Positions 51,170-60,049 are shown, counted from the stretch's first letter. The stretch is DNA of 64,000 nucleotides from JBBRBB01 sp038206235 (GCA_038206235.1 JBBRBB010000002.1:62001-126000); one strand, 5' to 3'. The notes: generated by a model not told the origin, from the letters alone. Program-made: numbers and translations.

Positions 51170-51733
51170 ATGAACCTCTATATCAAAAACATGGTTTGCC
51201 ACCGCTGCAAGCTTGCAGTGGAAAACGAATTAAAGAAGCTGAGCTTGCATCCGCTTAAAGTGGAATTGGGTGAAGTTGTTTTGAAAGAAGATGAACTTAG
51301 TTTGCAAAGACAGCAGCAATTATCAGAAAATCTTAAAGCAATTGGTTTTGAACTGCTGGATGATAAAAGGAAAAAACTAATTGAAAAAATTAAAACACTG
51401 ATTATTGAATCAGTTCATTATAGTAAAGAACAGCTTTCAAAAAATTACAGCGCATTTATTGCACAAAACCTGCATCATGATTATTCTTACCTAAGCAAGT
51501 TGTTTTCAGAAACAGAAGGTATAACGATTGAGCAGTTCATCATCAATCAAAAAATAGAAAAAGTAAAAGAAATGCTGGTGTATGATGAAAAGAGCCTGAG
51601 TGAAATTGCTTTTGATTTAGGATACAGCAGTGTTGCACATTTATCAACACAATTCAAGAAAGTAACTGGACTTACTCCCAGCAATTTTAAAAAGTTAGGT
51701 GGCATACATCGTAAATCTTTAGATAAAATTTGA
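51170..51733 (+). CDS. AraC-type regulator with an N-terminal HMA-like metal domain
   Basis: A 187-residue protein. Residues 1-~66 look like an HMA fold ('LYIKNMVCHRCKLAVENELKKL', a CxxC motif at C10-C13, then 'LSENLKAIGFELLDD'). Residues ~80-187 are an AraC DNA-binding domain with two helix-turn-helix parts ('DYSYLSKLFSETEGITIEQFIINQKIEKVKEML' and 'SLSEIAFDLGYSSVAHLSTQFKKVTGLTPSNFKKL'). It lies between the efflux genes and copA. I infer a copper-sensing regulator of the island in which metal binds the CxxC. Confidence 0.85.
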   Translation: MNLYIKNMVCHRCKLAVENELKKLSLHPLKVELGEVVLKEDELSLQRQQQLSENLKAIGFELLDDKRKKLIEKIKTLIIESVHYSKEQLSKNYSAFIAQNLHHDYSYLSKLFSETEGITIEQFIINQKIEKVKEMLVYDEKSLSEIAFDLGYSSVAHLSTQFKKVTGLTPSNFKKLGGIHRKSLDKI

Positions 51734-52071
51734 TAGCAGGAAAAATATAAAAGCAGTTGCTCTCTTTTTATTATCCTTGATGTAGTGTAAAGAGCAAAAG
51801 AAAACAGATTTGTGGGTTACAATCTTCCTACTATAAAAGACAACTGCAGTTCAGTAATTCATTTACAGAGACCTCCTGGCTATGTTTTAAATACTCAATT
51901 ATCTTATTTTCAATAGACATAGTTTACTGTATAAGACAAGTGAATGTATATCGTTGAAATTTTTATTATACTTTTCTAAATACTTCACTCAAACAAAAAT
52001 TCTGCAAAAGCAATCCATAATTGTATAATAAATGTGCTTTTCATTAAATTAGTTTTGCAGAAATAAATTCT
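51734..52071. other. Spacer upstream of copA
   Basis: 338 bp, A+T-rich, with no frame I can support. A TAGTTTTG box (52050-52057) matching TAnnTTTG lies 14 bp before the copA ATG, but no clear -33 element was found. Confidence 0.5.
52050..52057 (+). promoter_or_regulatory. Candidate -7 box of copA
   Basis: TAGTTTTG fits TAnnTTTG and is well placed before the start codon. Confidence 0.35.
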
Positions 52072-54600
52072 ATGACACATACATACAAAGTAAGCGGAAT
52101 GACTTGCTCAGGTTGCCAGAATAAAGTTCAGAGCTTGTTATCAAATGTAGCAGGAGTGAAAAATGTTTCCATTGATTTAGCAAAAGGTGAAGCAACGATT
52201 GATATGGCAAACCATATTCCTACCAATGAATTAAAGTCAGCTTTAAAAGAATATCCTAAATACCAGCTTGAAGAAAAAAATCTTGCGCACCAAATGAAAC
52301 CAGCTTTTACAAAAGAAGAAAGCAAATCCTCTCATAGTGATATTCATGTTCATCAAACATCAAACAGCAGTAACGAAAAATATTATTGCCCCATGCACTG
52401 CGAGGGTGACAAAGTGTATGATAAGCCCGGCAACTGCCCGGTGTGTGGGATGAATTTAGAAAAGGTTCCTTCGATTAGTGTAAAAAAAGTACAATACACT
52501 TGCCCCATGCATTCTGAAATTATCAGAGATGCTCCGGGTTCCTGCCCTATCTGCGGAATGGATTTGGTTCCTATGCAACCTTTAGCAGAAGAGGAAAATA
52601 AAACTTATAAAGAACTCCTGAAAAAATTTAAAGTCGCTGTACTCTTTACAATTCCAATTTTGATTATAGCCATGTCTGATATGATTTCAGGCAAACCTCT
52701 TTTTAAAATAATGAACCAGGATAAATGGAATTGGATTCTACTTGCATTATCAATCCCGGTTGTGTTTTATGCAGGCTGGATGTTTTTTCAACGGGCATGG
52801 AGATCTATTATCACATGGAATCTGAACATGTTTACGTTGATTGGCATTGGCACAGGAGTAGCGTTTTTATTCAGTGTTGTCGCAATGTTATTTCCAAATA
52901 TTTTTCCCAATCAATTCAAAACCGAAAGCGGAACTGTGTTTGTTTATTTTGAAGCAGCAACTGTGATACTCAGCTTGGTTTTATTAGGGCAGCTTTTAGA
53001 AGCAAGGGCGCACAGCAGAACCAGCGGAGCTATAAAAGAATTATTAAAGTTAGTGCCGTCAGAAGCTGTATTGATTGTAAATGGGGAAGAAAAAATTATT
53101 GCAATAGATGAAATAAAGAAAGGAGATTTATTACGGATAAAACCCGGTGGAAAAATTCCTGTTGACGGCAAATTAATAGAAGGTGAGGGTAGTATTGACG
53201 AATCAATGATAACCGGAGAGCCTATCCCTGTTGACAAAAACGCAGATGACAAAATAACTTCAGGAACAATAAATACAACAAAATCTTTTGTGATGAAAGC
53301 CGAAAAGATTGGTTCAGAAACCTTGCTTTCGCAGATAATAAAAATGGTAAATGATGCAAGCCGTTCAAAAGCTCCGATTCAAAAATTAGCAGATAGAATT
53401 TCTAAATATTTTGTACCCATTGTTGTAGCCATTTCTGTGCTCACTTTTTTTGCATGGGTAATGTTTGGACCCGAGCCTAAATATGTGTATGCTTTTGTAA
53501 ATGCTATTGCAGTATTGATTATTGCATGCCCTTGTGCCTTGGGCTTAGCTACGCCAATGAGTGTTATGGTTGGTGTTGGAAGAGGAGCGCAGGCAGGTGT
53601 TTTAATAAAAAATGCAGAGGCGCTTGAAAAGATGAATAAAATTGATACACTGATAATTGACAAAACAGGAACCATCACCGAAGGAAAACCGTCAGTAGAA
53701 AAAGTTGTAGCCTCAGCAAATTTTAATGCAGATGATTTACTGAAAAAAATTGTCTCACTAAATAAGTACAGTGAGCATCCGTTGGCAGAAGCAGTGGTGA
53801 AATATGGTAAAGAAAAAAAAATATCCTTCTCTGATGTAAATGATTTTAATGCTATCGCCGGCAAAGGTGTTACAGGTACAGTTGATGGCAAAAAAGTAGC
53901 ATTGGGAAATAAAAAATTAATGATTGAAGGTAATTCCTCAATTGCTGAAAACTTAGAAGCCCAGGTAAGCAATGAACAGAAAGCAGGTAAAACGGTATCA
54001 TATATTTCAATAGACAAAGTTGCTGTTGGATACATTACCATTACAGATAAAATAAAAGAGACAAGCAAGCACGCAATTGAAACATTAATTAAAAACAAGG
54101 TAAATGTTATTATGCTTACAGGCGATAATGCAAGTACGGCCAAGGCAGTTGCAGATGAATTAAAATTATCAGGTTACAAATCAGAATACTTGCCGGAAGA
54201 TAAACTAAATGAAATAAAACGCTTACAAACAGAAGGAAGAAAAGTGGCAATGGCTGGTGATGGCATTAATGATTCTCCGGCATTAGCACAGGCAGATGTA
54301 GGTATTGCAATGGGTACAGGTACGGACGTTGCAATAGAAAGCGCTGAAATTACATTGGTAAAAGGAGATTTGAACGGAATTGTAAAAGCACAAAAGTTAA
54401 GTAACGCAGTGATGAAAAACATACGTCAGAATTTATTTTTTGCTTTTATATATAATGTACTTGGGGTTCCAATTGCAGCGGGAATTTTATTTCCTTTTTT
54501 CGGAATTTTATTATCCCCCATGATTGCCGCAGCAGCAATGAGTGTAAGCTCGGTTTCAGTTATTGGTAATTCATTAAAGTTAAGAAATTTAAAATTGTAA
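52072..54600 (+). CDS. copA: Copper-exporting P1B-type ATPase with three N-terminal metal-binding modules
   Basis: An 842-residue inner-membrane pump. The N-terminus holds an HMA domain ('VSGMTCSGCQNKV', CxxC at 12-15). Two heavy-metal-binding modules follow at about 104-130 ('YYCPMHCEGDKVYDKPGNC'...'PVCGMN') and 142-168 ('YTCPMHSEIIRDAPGSC'...'PICGMDLV'). The catalytic core shows 'TGEPIPV', the membrane 'IIACPCALGLATP' (CPC at about 487), 'DKTGTITEGKP' (phosphorylated Asp about 530), 'KYSEHPLAEAVV' (SEHPL), 'MLTGDNASTAKAVA' and 'MAGDGINDSPALAQADVGIAMG'. It ends the copper island and would export Cu(I) from the cytoplasm to the Cus-type system. Confidence 0.96.
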   Translation: MTHTYKVSGMTCSGCQNKVQSLLSNVAGVKNVSIDLAKGEATIDMANHIPTNELKSALKEYPKYQLEEKNLAHQMKPAFTKEESKSSHSDIHVHQTSNSSNEKYYCPMHCEGDKVYDKPGNCPVCGMNLEKVPSISVKKVQYTCPMHSEIIRDAPGSCPICGMDLVPMQPLAEEENKTYKELLKKFKVAVLFTIPILIIAMSDMISGKPLFKIMNQDKWNWILLALSIPVVFYAGWMFFQRAWRSIITWNLNMFTLIGIGTGVAFLFSVVAMLFPNIFPNQFKTESGTVFVYFEAATVILSLVLLGQLLEARAHSRTSGAIKELLKLVPSEAVLIVNGEEKIIAIDEIKKGDLLRIKPGGKIPVDGKLIEGEGSIDESMITGEPIPVDKNADDKITSGTINTTKSFVMKAEKIGSETLLSQIIKMVNDASRSKAPIQKLADRISKYFVPIVVAISVLTFFAWVMFGPEPKYVYAFVNAIAVLIIACPCALGLATPMSVMVGVGRGAQAGVLIKNAEALEKMNKIDTLIIDKTGTITEGKPSVEKVVASANFNADDLLKKIVSLNKYSEHPLAEAVVKYGKEKKISFSDVNDFNAIAGKGVTGTVDGKKVALGNKKLMIEGNSSIAENLEAQVSNEQKAGKTVSYISIDKVAVGYITITDKIKETSKHAIETLIKNKVNVIMLTGDNASTAKAVADELKLSGYKSEYLPEDKLNEIKRLQTEGRKVAMAGDGINDSPALAQADVGIAMGTGTDVAIESAEITLVKGDLNGIVKAQKLSNAVMKNIRQNLFFAFIYNVLGVPIAAGILFPFFGILLSPMIAAAAMSVSSVSVIGNSLKLRNLKL

Positions 54601-54988
54601 GAAAAAAAGATACAGCCGCAGTTGCATGGGCGTCAAGTTAAGGTTTGAAAAAATATAATGAAACTAAAGCTGGATAAAGGTTACAGTCATTATGAAGTTC
54701 ATGCGCCGGAGGCACAAAATATTGGTAGAAATAAATATTAGTAAGCGAAGGGCGTGCCGTCCCCGATAATCGGGACGCCATTTAATAATCGTTTGAAGGT
54801 ATGGCGTGCCTGCGGCACGCAAGAAATTTGGTAACTTCTTTTTCTACCAATATTTAATCCTGCGAAACTTTCCGCTACATCAAAATAAAAATTAACTTGA
54901 CGCCTATGCGCCTGAAACGGAACGATGACACTATGAAAAGTAATGCTGGTATTATTAAAAATAATTTTAAACAGCTTCCGGGATACCC
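54601..54988. mobile_element. MITE-like element with nested inverted repeats
   Basis: The outer arms GCATGGGCGTCAAGTTAA (about 54625-54642) and TTAACTTGACGCCTATGCG (about 54892-54910) are inverted copies. An inner pair, AATATTGGTAGAAA (about 54718-54731) and TTTCTACCAATATT (about 54841-54854), is nested within. Between them are G+C-rich hairpins (GGGCGTGCCGTCCCCGAT...ATCGGGACGCC, GGCGTGCCTGCGGCACGC). There is no coding capacity. It resembles a non-autonomous element about 290 bp long. Confidence 0.55.
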
Positions 54989-55510
54989 ATGCAAAACAAT
55001 GACACAAAAATTTTAATTGCCGGAGTTGGCAATGAATTGCGCCAGGATGATGCCTTTGGTGTATTGCTTGCGCAGAAGCTGGAGCAGGAAGCATCGTTTC
55101 CCCCTTCGGTAAAAGTGATAGAGATTGGCTCCGCGGGCATTCATTTGGTACAACAATTATTTGATAAATACGATGTGTTGATTTTGCTCGACATTGTAAA
55201 GTGGGGCGGCGCAGCAGGAACTATTCATTTCAAAGAAGTGGAAGTAAAAGACATAGCGCAATTGCCTGCGGATGACAGAAATGAATTCTTGGCAGATATG
55301 CATTACATTAATCCGCTAAAAGCTTTAATGATGGCAAAGGCTTTGAACGTTTTACCAAAGCAGGTAATCTTTTTAGGATGCGAATCAGAAGAACATGAAG
55401 ATATAGGTATCGGATTAAGTGAAGCTGTTAACACCGCACTGCCACCTGCTTTTGCCAAAATAAAAGCATGGATAACTGATGCTATAAAAAATGAAACAGG
55501 AATTATTTAA
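54989..55510 (+). CDS. Hydrogenase maturation protease family protein
   Basis: A 173-residue protein of the HyaD/HycI peptidase family. 'ILIAGVGNELRQDDAFGVLLAQKLEQ' gives the first metal-binding acidic residues, 'ILLDIVKWGGAAGTIHF' the second, and 'VIFLGCESEEHEDIGIGLSEAV' the C-terminal segment. Such proteins trim the large subunit of NiFe hydrogenases. No hydrogenase gene is in this window, so it may serve a hydrogenase encoded elsewhere. Confidence 0.82.
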   Translation: MQNNDTKILIAGVGNELRQDDAFGVLLAQKLEQEASFPPSVKVIEIGSAGIHLVQQLFDKYDVLILLDIVKWGGAAGTIHFKEVEVKDIAQLPADDRNEFLADMHYINPLKALMMAKALNVLPKQVIFLGCESEEHEDIGIGLSEAVNTALPPAFAKIKAWITDAIKNETGII

Positions 55511-55987
55511 TGAGAATGGCAAACACAAACAAGCAGGGGGTTTAATGTAACCTTGCACATATTAGTTCTTTCACTTTCCTGATAATTTTTGCAAGAAAAA
55601 TGATTGATTAAAAGTTTTTGATTTGTTTGCAAATTATAAATGATCGCATTTCATACTTTTATAAATATTGAAAATAAAGTGCCCGGAACAGGAATCGAAC
55701 CTGCACATCATTGCTGATACCAGATTTTGAGTCTGACGCGTCTACCAATTCCGCCATCCGGGCTTAGTGTGCAATATTACTGCGTTATTGATATATATTC
55801 AACAGCACGTTTTATTTGCAGCAGCTTTTCTTAGGCAGTATTAAACCTTTAAGAAATTTCAGTAATTTGATGAGTGTGATTTGCAATTTCAAAATAAAAA
55901 AAAGCTTTATATCTCGCAGCAAAACTATTCAATTTCCGCTATTTTTGGCGCTCATCAAAAAAAACATTTTCACAATAAAATAATAAT
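55511..55987. other. Spacer carrying tRNA-Leu
   Basis: 477 bp whose only recognised gene is the tRNA at 55680-55763. A TATTTTTG box at 55940-55947 is a possible -7 element for the isomerase gene at 55988. Nothing else is recognised. Confidence 0.5.
55680..55763 (-). tRNA. tRNA-Leu (anticodon CAA)
   Basis: The reverse strand folds with acceptor stem GCCCGGA/TCCGGGC, a D-arm GGCGGAATTGGTAGACGC, the anticodon loop CTCAAAA (CAA, reads TTG), a class II variable arm (TATCAGCAATGATGT) and a T-arm GGTTCGATTCC. The discriminator is A and CCA is not encoded. Confidence 0.96.
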
Positions 55988-56443
55988 ATGCAACAGGTTA
56001 AAAAAGGTGATAAAGTAAAAGTTCATTATCATGGACGCTTAGAAGATGGCACTACCTTTGACAGCAGTGAAGGCCGCCATCCGCTTGAGTTTGAAGTGGG
56101 CAGCGGTACAGTAATTCCAGGTTTTGATTATGGCGTTGCAGGCATGAGCGTTGGCGAAAAGAAAAATATTCATATTCCTTTTGATGAAGCGTACGGTGAA
56201 AGAAATGAGGATTTATTTATTGAATTTCCCAAAAGCCATTTCCTGCCAGATATGAAACCTGAAGTTGGAATTACTTTGAATATGACTGATGAGAAAGGGC
56301 AAAGCTTTCCTGCAGTAATCTATGAGATAACGGATGATTCTGTCATTCTCGATACAAATCATCCGCTGGCAGGGCAGAATTTGTTATTCGATTTAGAGCT
56401 GGTAGAAATAACTCCGGGCAGCCCGTTAATAATCATTCCGTAA
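55988..56443 (+). CDS. SlyD-like FKBP-type peptidyl-prolyl isomerase
   Basis: A 151-residue protein. 'GDKVKVHYHGRLEDGTTFDSSEGRHPLEF', 'VGSGTVIPGFDYGVAGMSVGEKKNIHIPFDEAYGE' and, after the inserted flap, 'LDTNHPLAGQNLLFDLELVEI' follow the SlyD/FKBP order. It lacks the metal-binding histidine-rich tail of E. coli SlyD. It is probably a cytosolic folding helper. Confidence 0.93.
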   Translation: MQQVKKGDKVKVHYHGRLEDGTTFDSSEGRHPLEFEVGSGTVIPGFDYGVAGMSVGEKKNIHIPFDEAYGERNEDLFIEFPKSHFLPDMKPEVGITLNMTDEKGQSFPAVIYEITDDSVILDTNHPLAGQNLLFDLELVEITPGSPLIIIP

Positions 56444-56524
56444 AGTGAGCAGTAAACAGTAAACCAGTAAACAGTAAACGGTAAACTGCCAACTGGCTAC
56501 TACCGACTGTCTACTGGCAACTGC
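56441..56524. repeat. AGTAAACAGTAAAC and CAACTGGCTACTACCGACTGTC word repeats
   Basis: The array starts at the isomerase stop codon and runs into the minus-strand membrane-protein gene. The last codons of that gene (RQLPVDSR) are read from the repeat. Confidence 0.7.
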
Positions 56525-57075
56525 CTGCTTGTTCTCCTTCCAAACCACCATCCCAGCCACAGGCCACATACGCCCCAGCTTACTATGGCATCTGTAAAAT
56601 GCGCCATGATGTCGAAAGAGCTATACCAGATATGCATAGTGTAATGAGAGTTAAGAAAAACAATCAGTCCCGTGAAAAGACTTGCCACAAAAACATTTGC
56701 AAAACGCAGCATGGCAAAGCCTGAGAGAATAATACATAGGAGCAAAACAGTAATAACATTTGTAATAAAACTTTTCAGCATACTCAGGTACATATTATTA
56801 TTATCCCACGATTTGTGATAATAAATTTGAGCCCACGGTTTGCTTTCCATTTTTTTCATGGTTGCTTCCATTTCTTCGCTGGAAGCATGGGGAGGAATTG
56901 TTGGCATCATGTAACCGCCTTCTTCAAGTTGCGAGCCTAAGTATTGAATTACTTCATCTTGCTTAGGTGTGTATTTTTGTGCAGGTTGATGCAGGTTCAG
57001 TTTTGTCCAAGATAAAAATTGCCAGATAAAAAGGATGATGCCGCCTACAAGTGCAGCGATGAAATTTCGTCTCAT
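56500..57075 (-). CDS. Multi-spanning membrane protein of unknown function
   Basis: A 191-residue protein with an N-terminal membrane segment ('NFIAALVGGIILFIWQFLSW'). A hydrophilic domain ('VIQYLGSQLEEGGYMMPTIPPHASSEEMEATMKKMESKPWAQIYYHKS') is followed by three further membrane segments ('ITVLLLCIILSGFAML', 'VFVASLFTGLIVFLNSHYTMHIW', 'AIVSWGVCGLWLGWWFG'). The pattern is common in Bacteroidota, but I do not know a function. Its C-terminal residues derive from a repeat word, so the original end may have been lost. Confidence 0.65.
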   Translation of the reverse strand: MRRNFIAALVGGIILFIWQFLSWTKLNLHQPAQKYTPKQDEVIQYLGSQLEEGGYMMPTIPPHASSEEMEATMKKMESKPWAQIYYHKSWDNNNMYLSMLKSFITNVITVLLLCIILSGFAMLRFANVFVASLFTGLIVFLNSHYTMHIWYSSFDIMAHFTDAIVSWGVCGLWLGWWFGRRTSRQLPVDSR

Positions 57076-57140
57076 ATTAATTGTTTTTTGAGGTTATAAA
57101 TATCTAAGATAGGTTTTTTCTGCATCTTAAATAGGTACCT

Positions 57141-57246
57141 GGTGAGACGCTTACGAGCGTAAGACCGTTATGCTTATAGTATTCCATTTATAAATGCATA
57201 TTGGAGGATACAAATTATTGGTCTTATGGCGTGAAGCCGTGTGACC
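57141..57246. repeat. REP-like palindromes, copies 4 and 5
   Basis: GGTGAGACGC-TTACGA-GCGTAAGACC (57141-57166) and GGTCTTATGGCGTGAAGCCGTGTGACC (57220-57246) are variants of the palindrome at 945-973. The second lies upstream of pepT, inside a frame that is open but not coding. Confidence 0.65.
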
Positions 57247-57332
57247 ACGTGAGCTTTAAAAATTACAAAACATCTGCACATAATATCATTTTCAAAATCA
57301 CTTTCTTAATTTGCTTTATAATTTCATCATCC

Positions 57333-58583
57333 ATGCTTCAGCAATATTCATTCACGGTTACAGAAAGATTTATGCGCTATGTGCAAATAGACACACAGAG
57401 CGATTCGCAAAGCGATACATATCCTACAACAGAAAAACAAAAAACCCTGAGCAAAATTCTGGGTGAAGAATTACTTGAAATAGGTTTACTCGATGCTCAT
57501 ATAGATGACTACGGCTATGTATATGCAACCATTCCATCAAGCACAGAAAAAAAAGTTCCGGTAATATGTTTCTGCGCTCATGTAGATACAGCGCCTGATT
57601 GCAGCGGCACTAATGTGAAACCTATACTGCGTAAAAATTATAATGGGGAAGATATTGTATTGCCTGATGACACCACTCAAATTATTTCTATAAAAGATTA
57701 TCCGTATTTAGAAAAACATATCGGCAGCGATATAATTACTGCAAGCGGATTAACCCTGCTCGGCGCAGATGATAAAAGTGGTGTTGCCATAATTATGGAT
57801 ATGGCAAATTATTTAATTACACATCCTGAAATAAAGCATGGTGATATAAAAATTTTATTTACTCCCGATGAAGAAGTTGGAAAAGGCACAGCAAAGATTG
57901 ATATGAAAAAATTGAATGCAGACTTTGCTTATACGCTCGATGGGGGAGAAGCAGGCAGCTTTGAAGATGAAACCTTTAGCGCAGATGCCGTTAAGATAAC
58001 AATTCATGGTGTAATTGCACATCCCGGTTATGCAAAAGATAAATTAGTAAATGCGTTAAAAGTTGCAGGAGAAATTTTAGCGGCATTGCCAAAAAATGAA
58101 TTTAGTCCCGAGGCAACAAGCGGCAGAGAAGGCTTTGTGCATCCTGTAAGAGTGGAAGGGATTGCCGAAAAAGCAACCATTGAATTTATTGTAAGAGATT
58201 TTGTTACGGCTAACTTAGAAAAGCATGAAGCAAGATTAAAAACGATTGCTGAAAAAGTATTGCAACAATATTCAAAAGCATCCATGCAATTTGAAATGCA
58301 TGAGCAATATCGAAACATGAAAGAAGTTTTAGACAAGCATCCTGAAGTTGTTGCTAATACAGTTGAAGCATACAAAAGAGCCGGATTAAATGTTGTTAAT
58401 GAACCCATTCGTGGCGGTACTGATGGAAGCCGTTTAAGCTTTATGGGTTTACCATGCCCCAATATTTTTACCGGCATGCAGGCAATACACAGCAAGCATG
58501 AATGGATTGGTGTAAGAGATATGGAGAAAGCTGTTGAAATATTGGTGCGTTTGGTGCAGGTGTGGGAAGAGAGAAGTTTGTAG
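57333..58583 (+). CDS. pepT: Tripeptide aminopeptidase (peptidase T)
   Basis: A 416-residue M20 zinc peptidase that removes N-terminal residues from tripeptides. 'VTERFMRYVQIDTQSDSQSDTYPTT', 'CFCAHVDTAPDCSGTNVKP' (first His-Asp), 'LLGADDKSGVAIIMDM', 'ILFTPDEEVGKG' (catalytic Glu-Glu), 'AYTLDGGEAGSF' and 'NEPIRGGTDGSRLSFMGLPCPNIFTG' cover the family. I start at the ATG at 57333; a start at 57201 would add 44 residues read from a palindromic element. Confidence 0.95.
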   Translation: MLQQYSFTVTERFMRYVQIDTQSDSQSDTYPTTEKQKTLSKILGEELLEIGLLDAHIDDYGYVYATIPSSTEKKVPVICFCAHVDTAPDCSGTNVKPILRKNYNGEDIVLPDDTTQIISIKDYPYLEKHIGSDIITASGLTLLGADDKSGVAIIMDMANYLITHPEIKHGDIKILFTPDEEVGKGTAKIDMKKLNADFAYTLDGGEAGSFEDETFSADAVKITIHGVIAHPGYAKDKLVNALKVAGEILAALPKNEFSPEATSGREGFVHPVRVEGIAEKATIEFIVRDFVTANLEKHEARLKTIAEKVLQQYSKASMQFEMHEQYRNMKEVLDKHPEVVANTVEAYKRAGLNVVNEPIRGGTDGSRLSFMGLPCPNIFTGMQAIHSKHEWIGVRDMEKAVEILVRLVQVWEERSL

Positions 58584-58665
58584 TTTGTCGTTTGTGGTTT
58601 GTAGTTATTAATTCAATCATTCATAATTGATAACTCTTACTTACCTTTCGCAAAATTTATAAATC

Positions 58666-59625
58666 ATGGATTATCTTTTTAGTTATTGGTGGCTGCTTAT
58701 TATATTGTTTATCATCTTCAGCGGATTGGTAACGGTAAACCAGGCCACTATTGCCGTTGTTACTATGTTCGGGAAATACCAACGAATATTAAGACCCGGA
58801 CTCAATTTTAAAATCCCCATTTTTGAACAAATCTACAGACGCATCAGCATACAAAACCGTTCTGTAGAATTAGAATTTCAGGCGGTAACGCAGGACCAGG
58901 CAAATGTTTATTTTAAAAGCATGTTGCTGTATGCGGTGATGAATGCTGATGAGGAAACTTTAAAAAAAGTGGCTTTTAAATTCATCAGCGATAAAGAACT
59001 GATGCAGGCCCTGATAAGAACGATCGAAGGAAACATCCGCTCATTCGTTGCCACAAAAAAACAAGCTGAAATACTTGGACTGAGAAAAGAAATTGTTGAA
59101 TCAGTAAAATCGGAAGTGGACCATGTGCTTGAAGAATGGGGCTATCATTTACTCGACCTTCAGATAAACGACATCACTTTTGATAAAGCAATTCTCGACA
59201 GCATGAGTCGCGTAGTTGCAAGCAATAATCTGAAAGCTGCTGCTGAAAACGAAGGGCAGGCTTTGCTGATTACGAAAACAAAATCTGCACAGGCAGAGGG
59301 GAATGCCATTAAAATTTCTGCTGAAGCTGAAAAAGAAGCAGCACGCTTACGCGGACAGGGAGTTGCACTATTTCGTGAAGAAGTTGCAAAGGGTATGAGC
59401 ATGGCAGCAGAACAAATGAAACAGGCAAACCTTGATACCAATGTTATTTTATTTAGTATGTGGACTGAAGCAATTAAGAATTTTGCAGAAGTTAGTAATG
59501 GTAATATTATTTTCTTAGATGGCAGTCCCGAGGGTATGCAAAAACAAATGAGGCAAATTACCGCTATGATGAGAATGAATAAGGATGGGAGTGATAGCAG
59601 TCAGCCTGAGAAGCAAAGAAGCTGA
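58666..59625 (+). CDS. SPFH/Band 7 (stomatin-like) membrane protein
   Basis: A 319-residue protein. One N-terminal membrane segment ('LFSYWWLLIILFIIFSGLV') precedes 'TIAVVTMFGKYQRILRPGLNFKIPIFEQIYRRISIQ' and 'LIRTIEGNIRSFVATKKQAEI', the SPFH domain. A long alanine/glutamate-rich helix follows ('EGQALLITKTKSAQAEGNAIKISAEAEKEAARLRG'). It would form oligomeric membrane microdomain scaffolds. No NfeD partner is adjacent. Confidence 0.92.
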   Translation: MDYLFSYWWLLIILFIIFSGLVTVNQATIAVVTMFGKYQRILRPGLNFKIPIFEQIYRRISIQNRSVELEFQAVTQDQANVYFKSMLLYAVMNADEETLKKVAFKFISDKELMQALIRTIEGNIRSFVATKKQAEILGLRKEIVESVKSEVDHVLEEWGYHLLDLQINDITFDKAILDSMSRVVASNNLKAAAENEGQALLITKTKSAQAEGNAIKISAEAEKEAARLRGQGVALFREEVAKGMSMAAEQMKQANLDTNVILFSMWTEAIKNFAEVSNGNIIFLDGSPEGMQKQMRQITAMMRMNKDGSDSSQPEKQRS

Positions 59626-59636
59626 AAGAAAATAAA

Positions 59637-59721
59637 GTTTACGGGTTTACAAGTTTACGAGTTTCAGAAGTTGAAGAAAAAGTTTACGGGTTTGCAAGTT
59701 TACGGGTTTCAGAAGTTGGGG
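59637..59721. repeat. GTTTACGGGTTTACAAGTTTACGAGTTTCAGAAGTTG array
   Basis: Two long units, each of three GTTTACG.GTTT steps plus TCAGAAGTTG, directly after the SPFH gene. The word also occurs at 16340-16391 and 61755-61796. Confidence 0.8.
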
Positions 59722-59732
59722 AGAATAGTTTA

Positions 59733-59983
59733 AGCGGGGGCGGAAATAAATTTGCCGTAGTGACCACCGCTAATAAACTGGCAATCGTCTTTTATAAAAT
59801 GATTACAAAAAAGAAGCATTTAAACCAGTGGACTTAGCGCAATACCGGCAAAAATATAAACAGGCAAAGATTGCTTTCTATGAAAGGAAACTTAATGAAC
59901 TAAAATCAACGGCAGCATGTGGTTGTTGCATAGAAGAACCAATGATGAATAGAATTACGTCAGCCCAAACAAAAAATAATTAG
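59733..59983 (+). pseudogene. IS110-type transposase C-terminal remnant, frameshifted
   Basis: One frame reads 'GGGNKFAVVTTANKLAIVFYKMI', like the C-terminal helix region of IS110-family transposases (pattern kkAvvAvArKLaviiyhml). Right after FYKMI a second frame continues 'DYKKEAFKPVDLAQYRQKY' and 'KQAKIAFYERKLNELKS' to a stop at 59981. Neither frame has a start, and the rest of the transposase is missing. It is a decayed end of an insertion sequence next to the restriction-modification genes. Confidence 0.55.
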
Positions 59984-60049
59984 CGAACCGAAGCTGATGA
60001 AATGCACGTCCAGCCGTGCTTTTAGCAATACCATATTGGTCGTATGTTG

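Larger units (their letters stand above)
59626..60049. other. Spacer with repeat words and a transposase remnant
   Basis: 424 bp. 59637-59721 iterate GTTTACGGGTTTACAAGTTTACGAGTTTCAGAAG. 59733-59983 hold a decayed transposase fragment, listed separately. A small hairpin GCACG...CGTGC lies at about 60005-60020. Confidence 0.7.

Noticed and set aside
53379..54143. Long antisense open frame opposite copA
   Set aside because: It is the complement of a well-conserved ATPase core, has no family resemblance and no start context. Similar antisense frames at 26960-27457 and 2728-3192 were dropped for the same reason.
54989..55510. A hydrogenase gene cluster
   Set aside because: Only a maturation-protease-like gene is present. 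No hydrogenase subunit or hyp gene is in the window.
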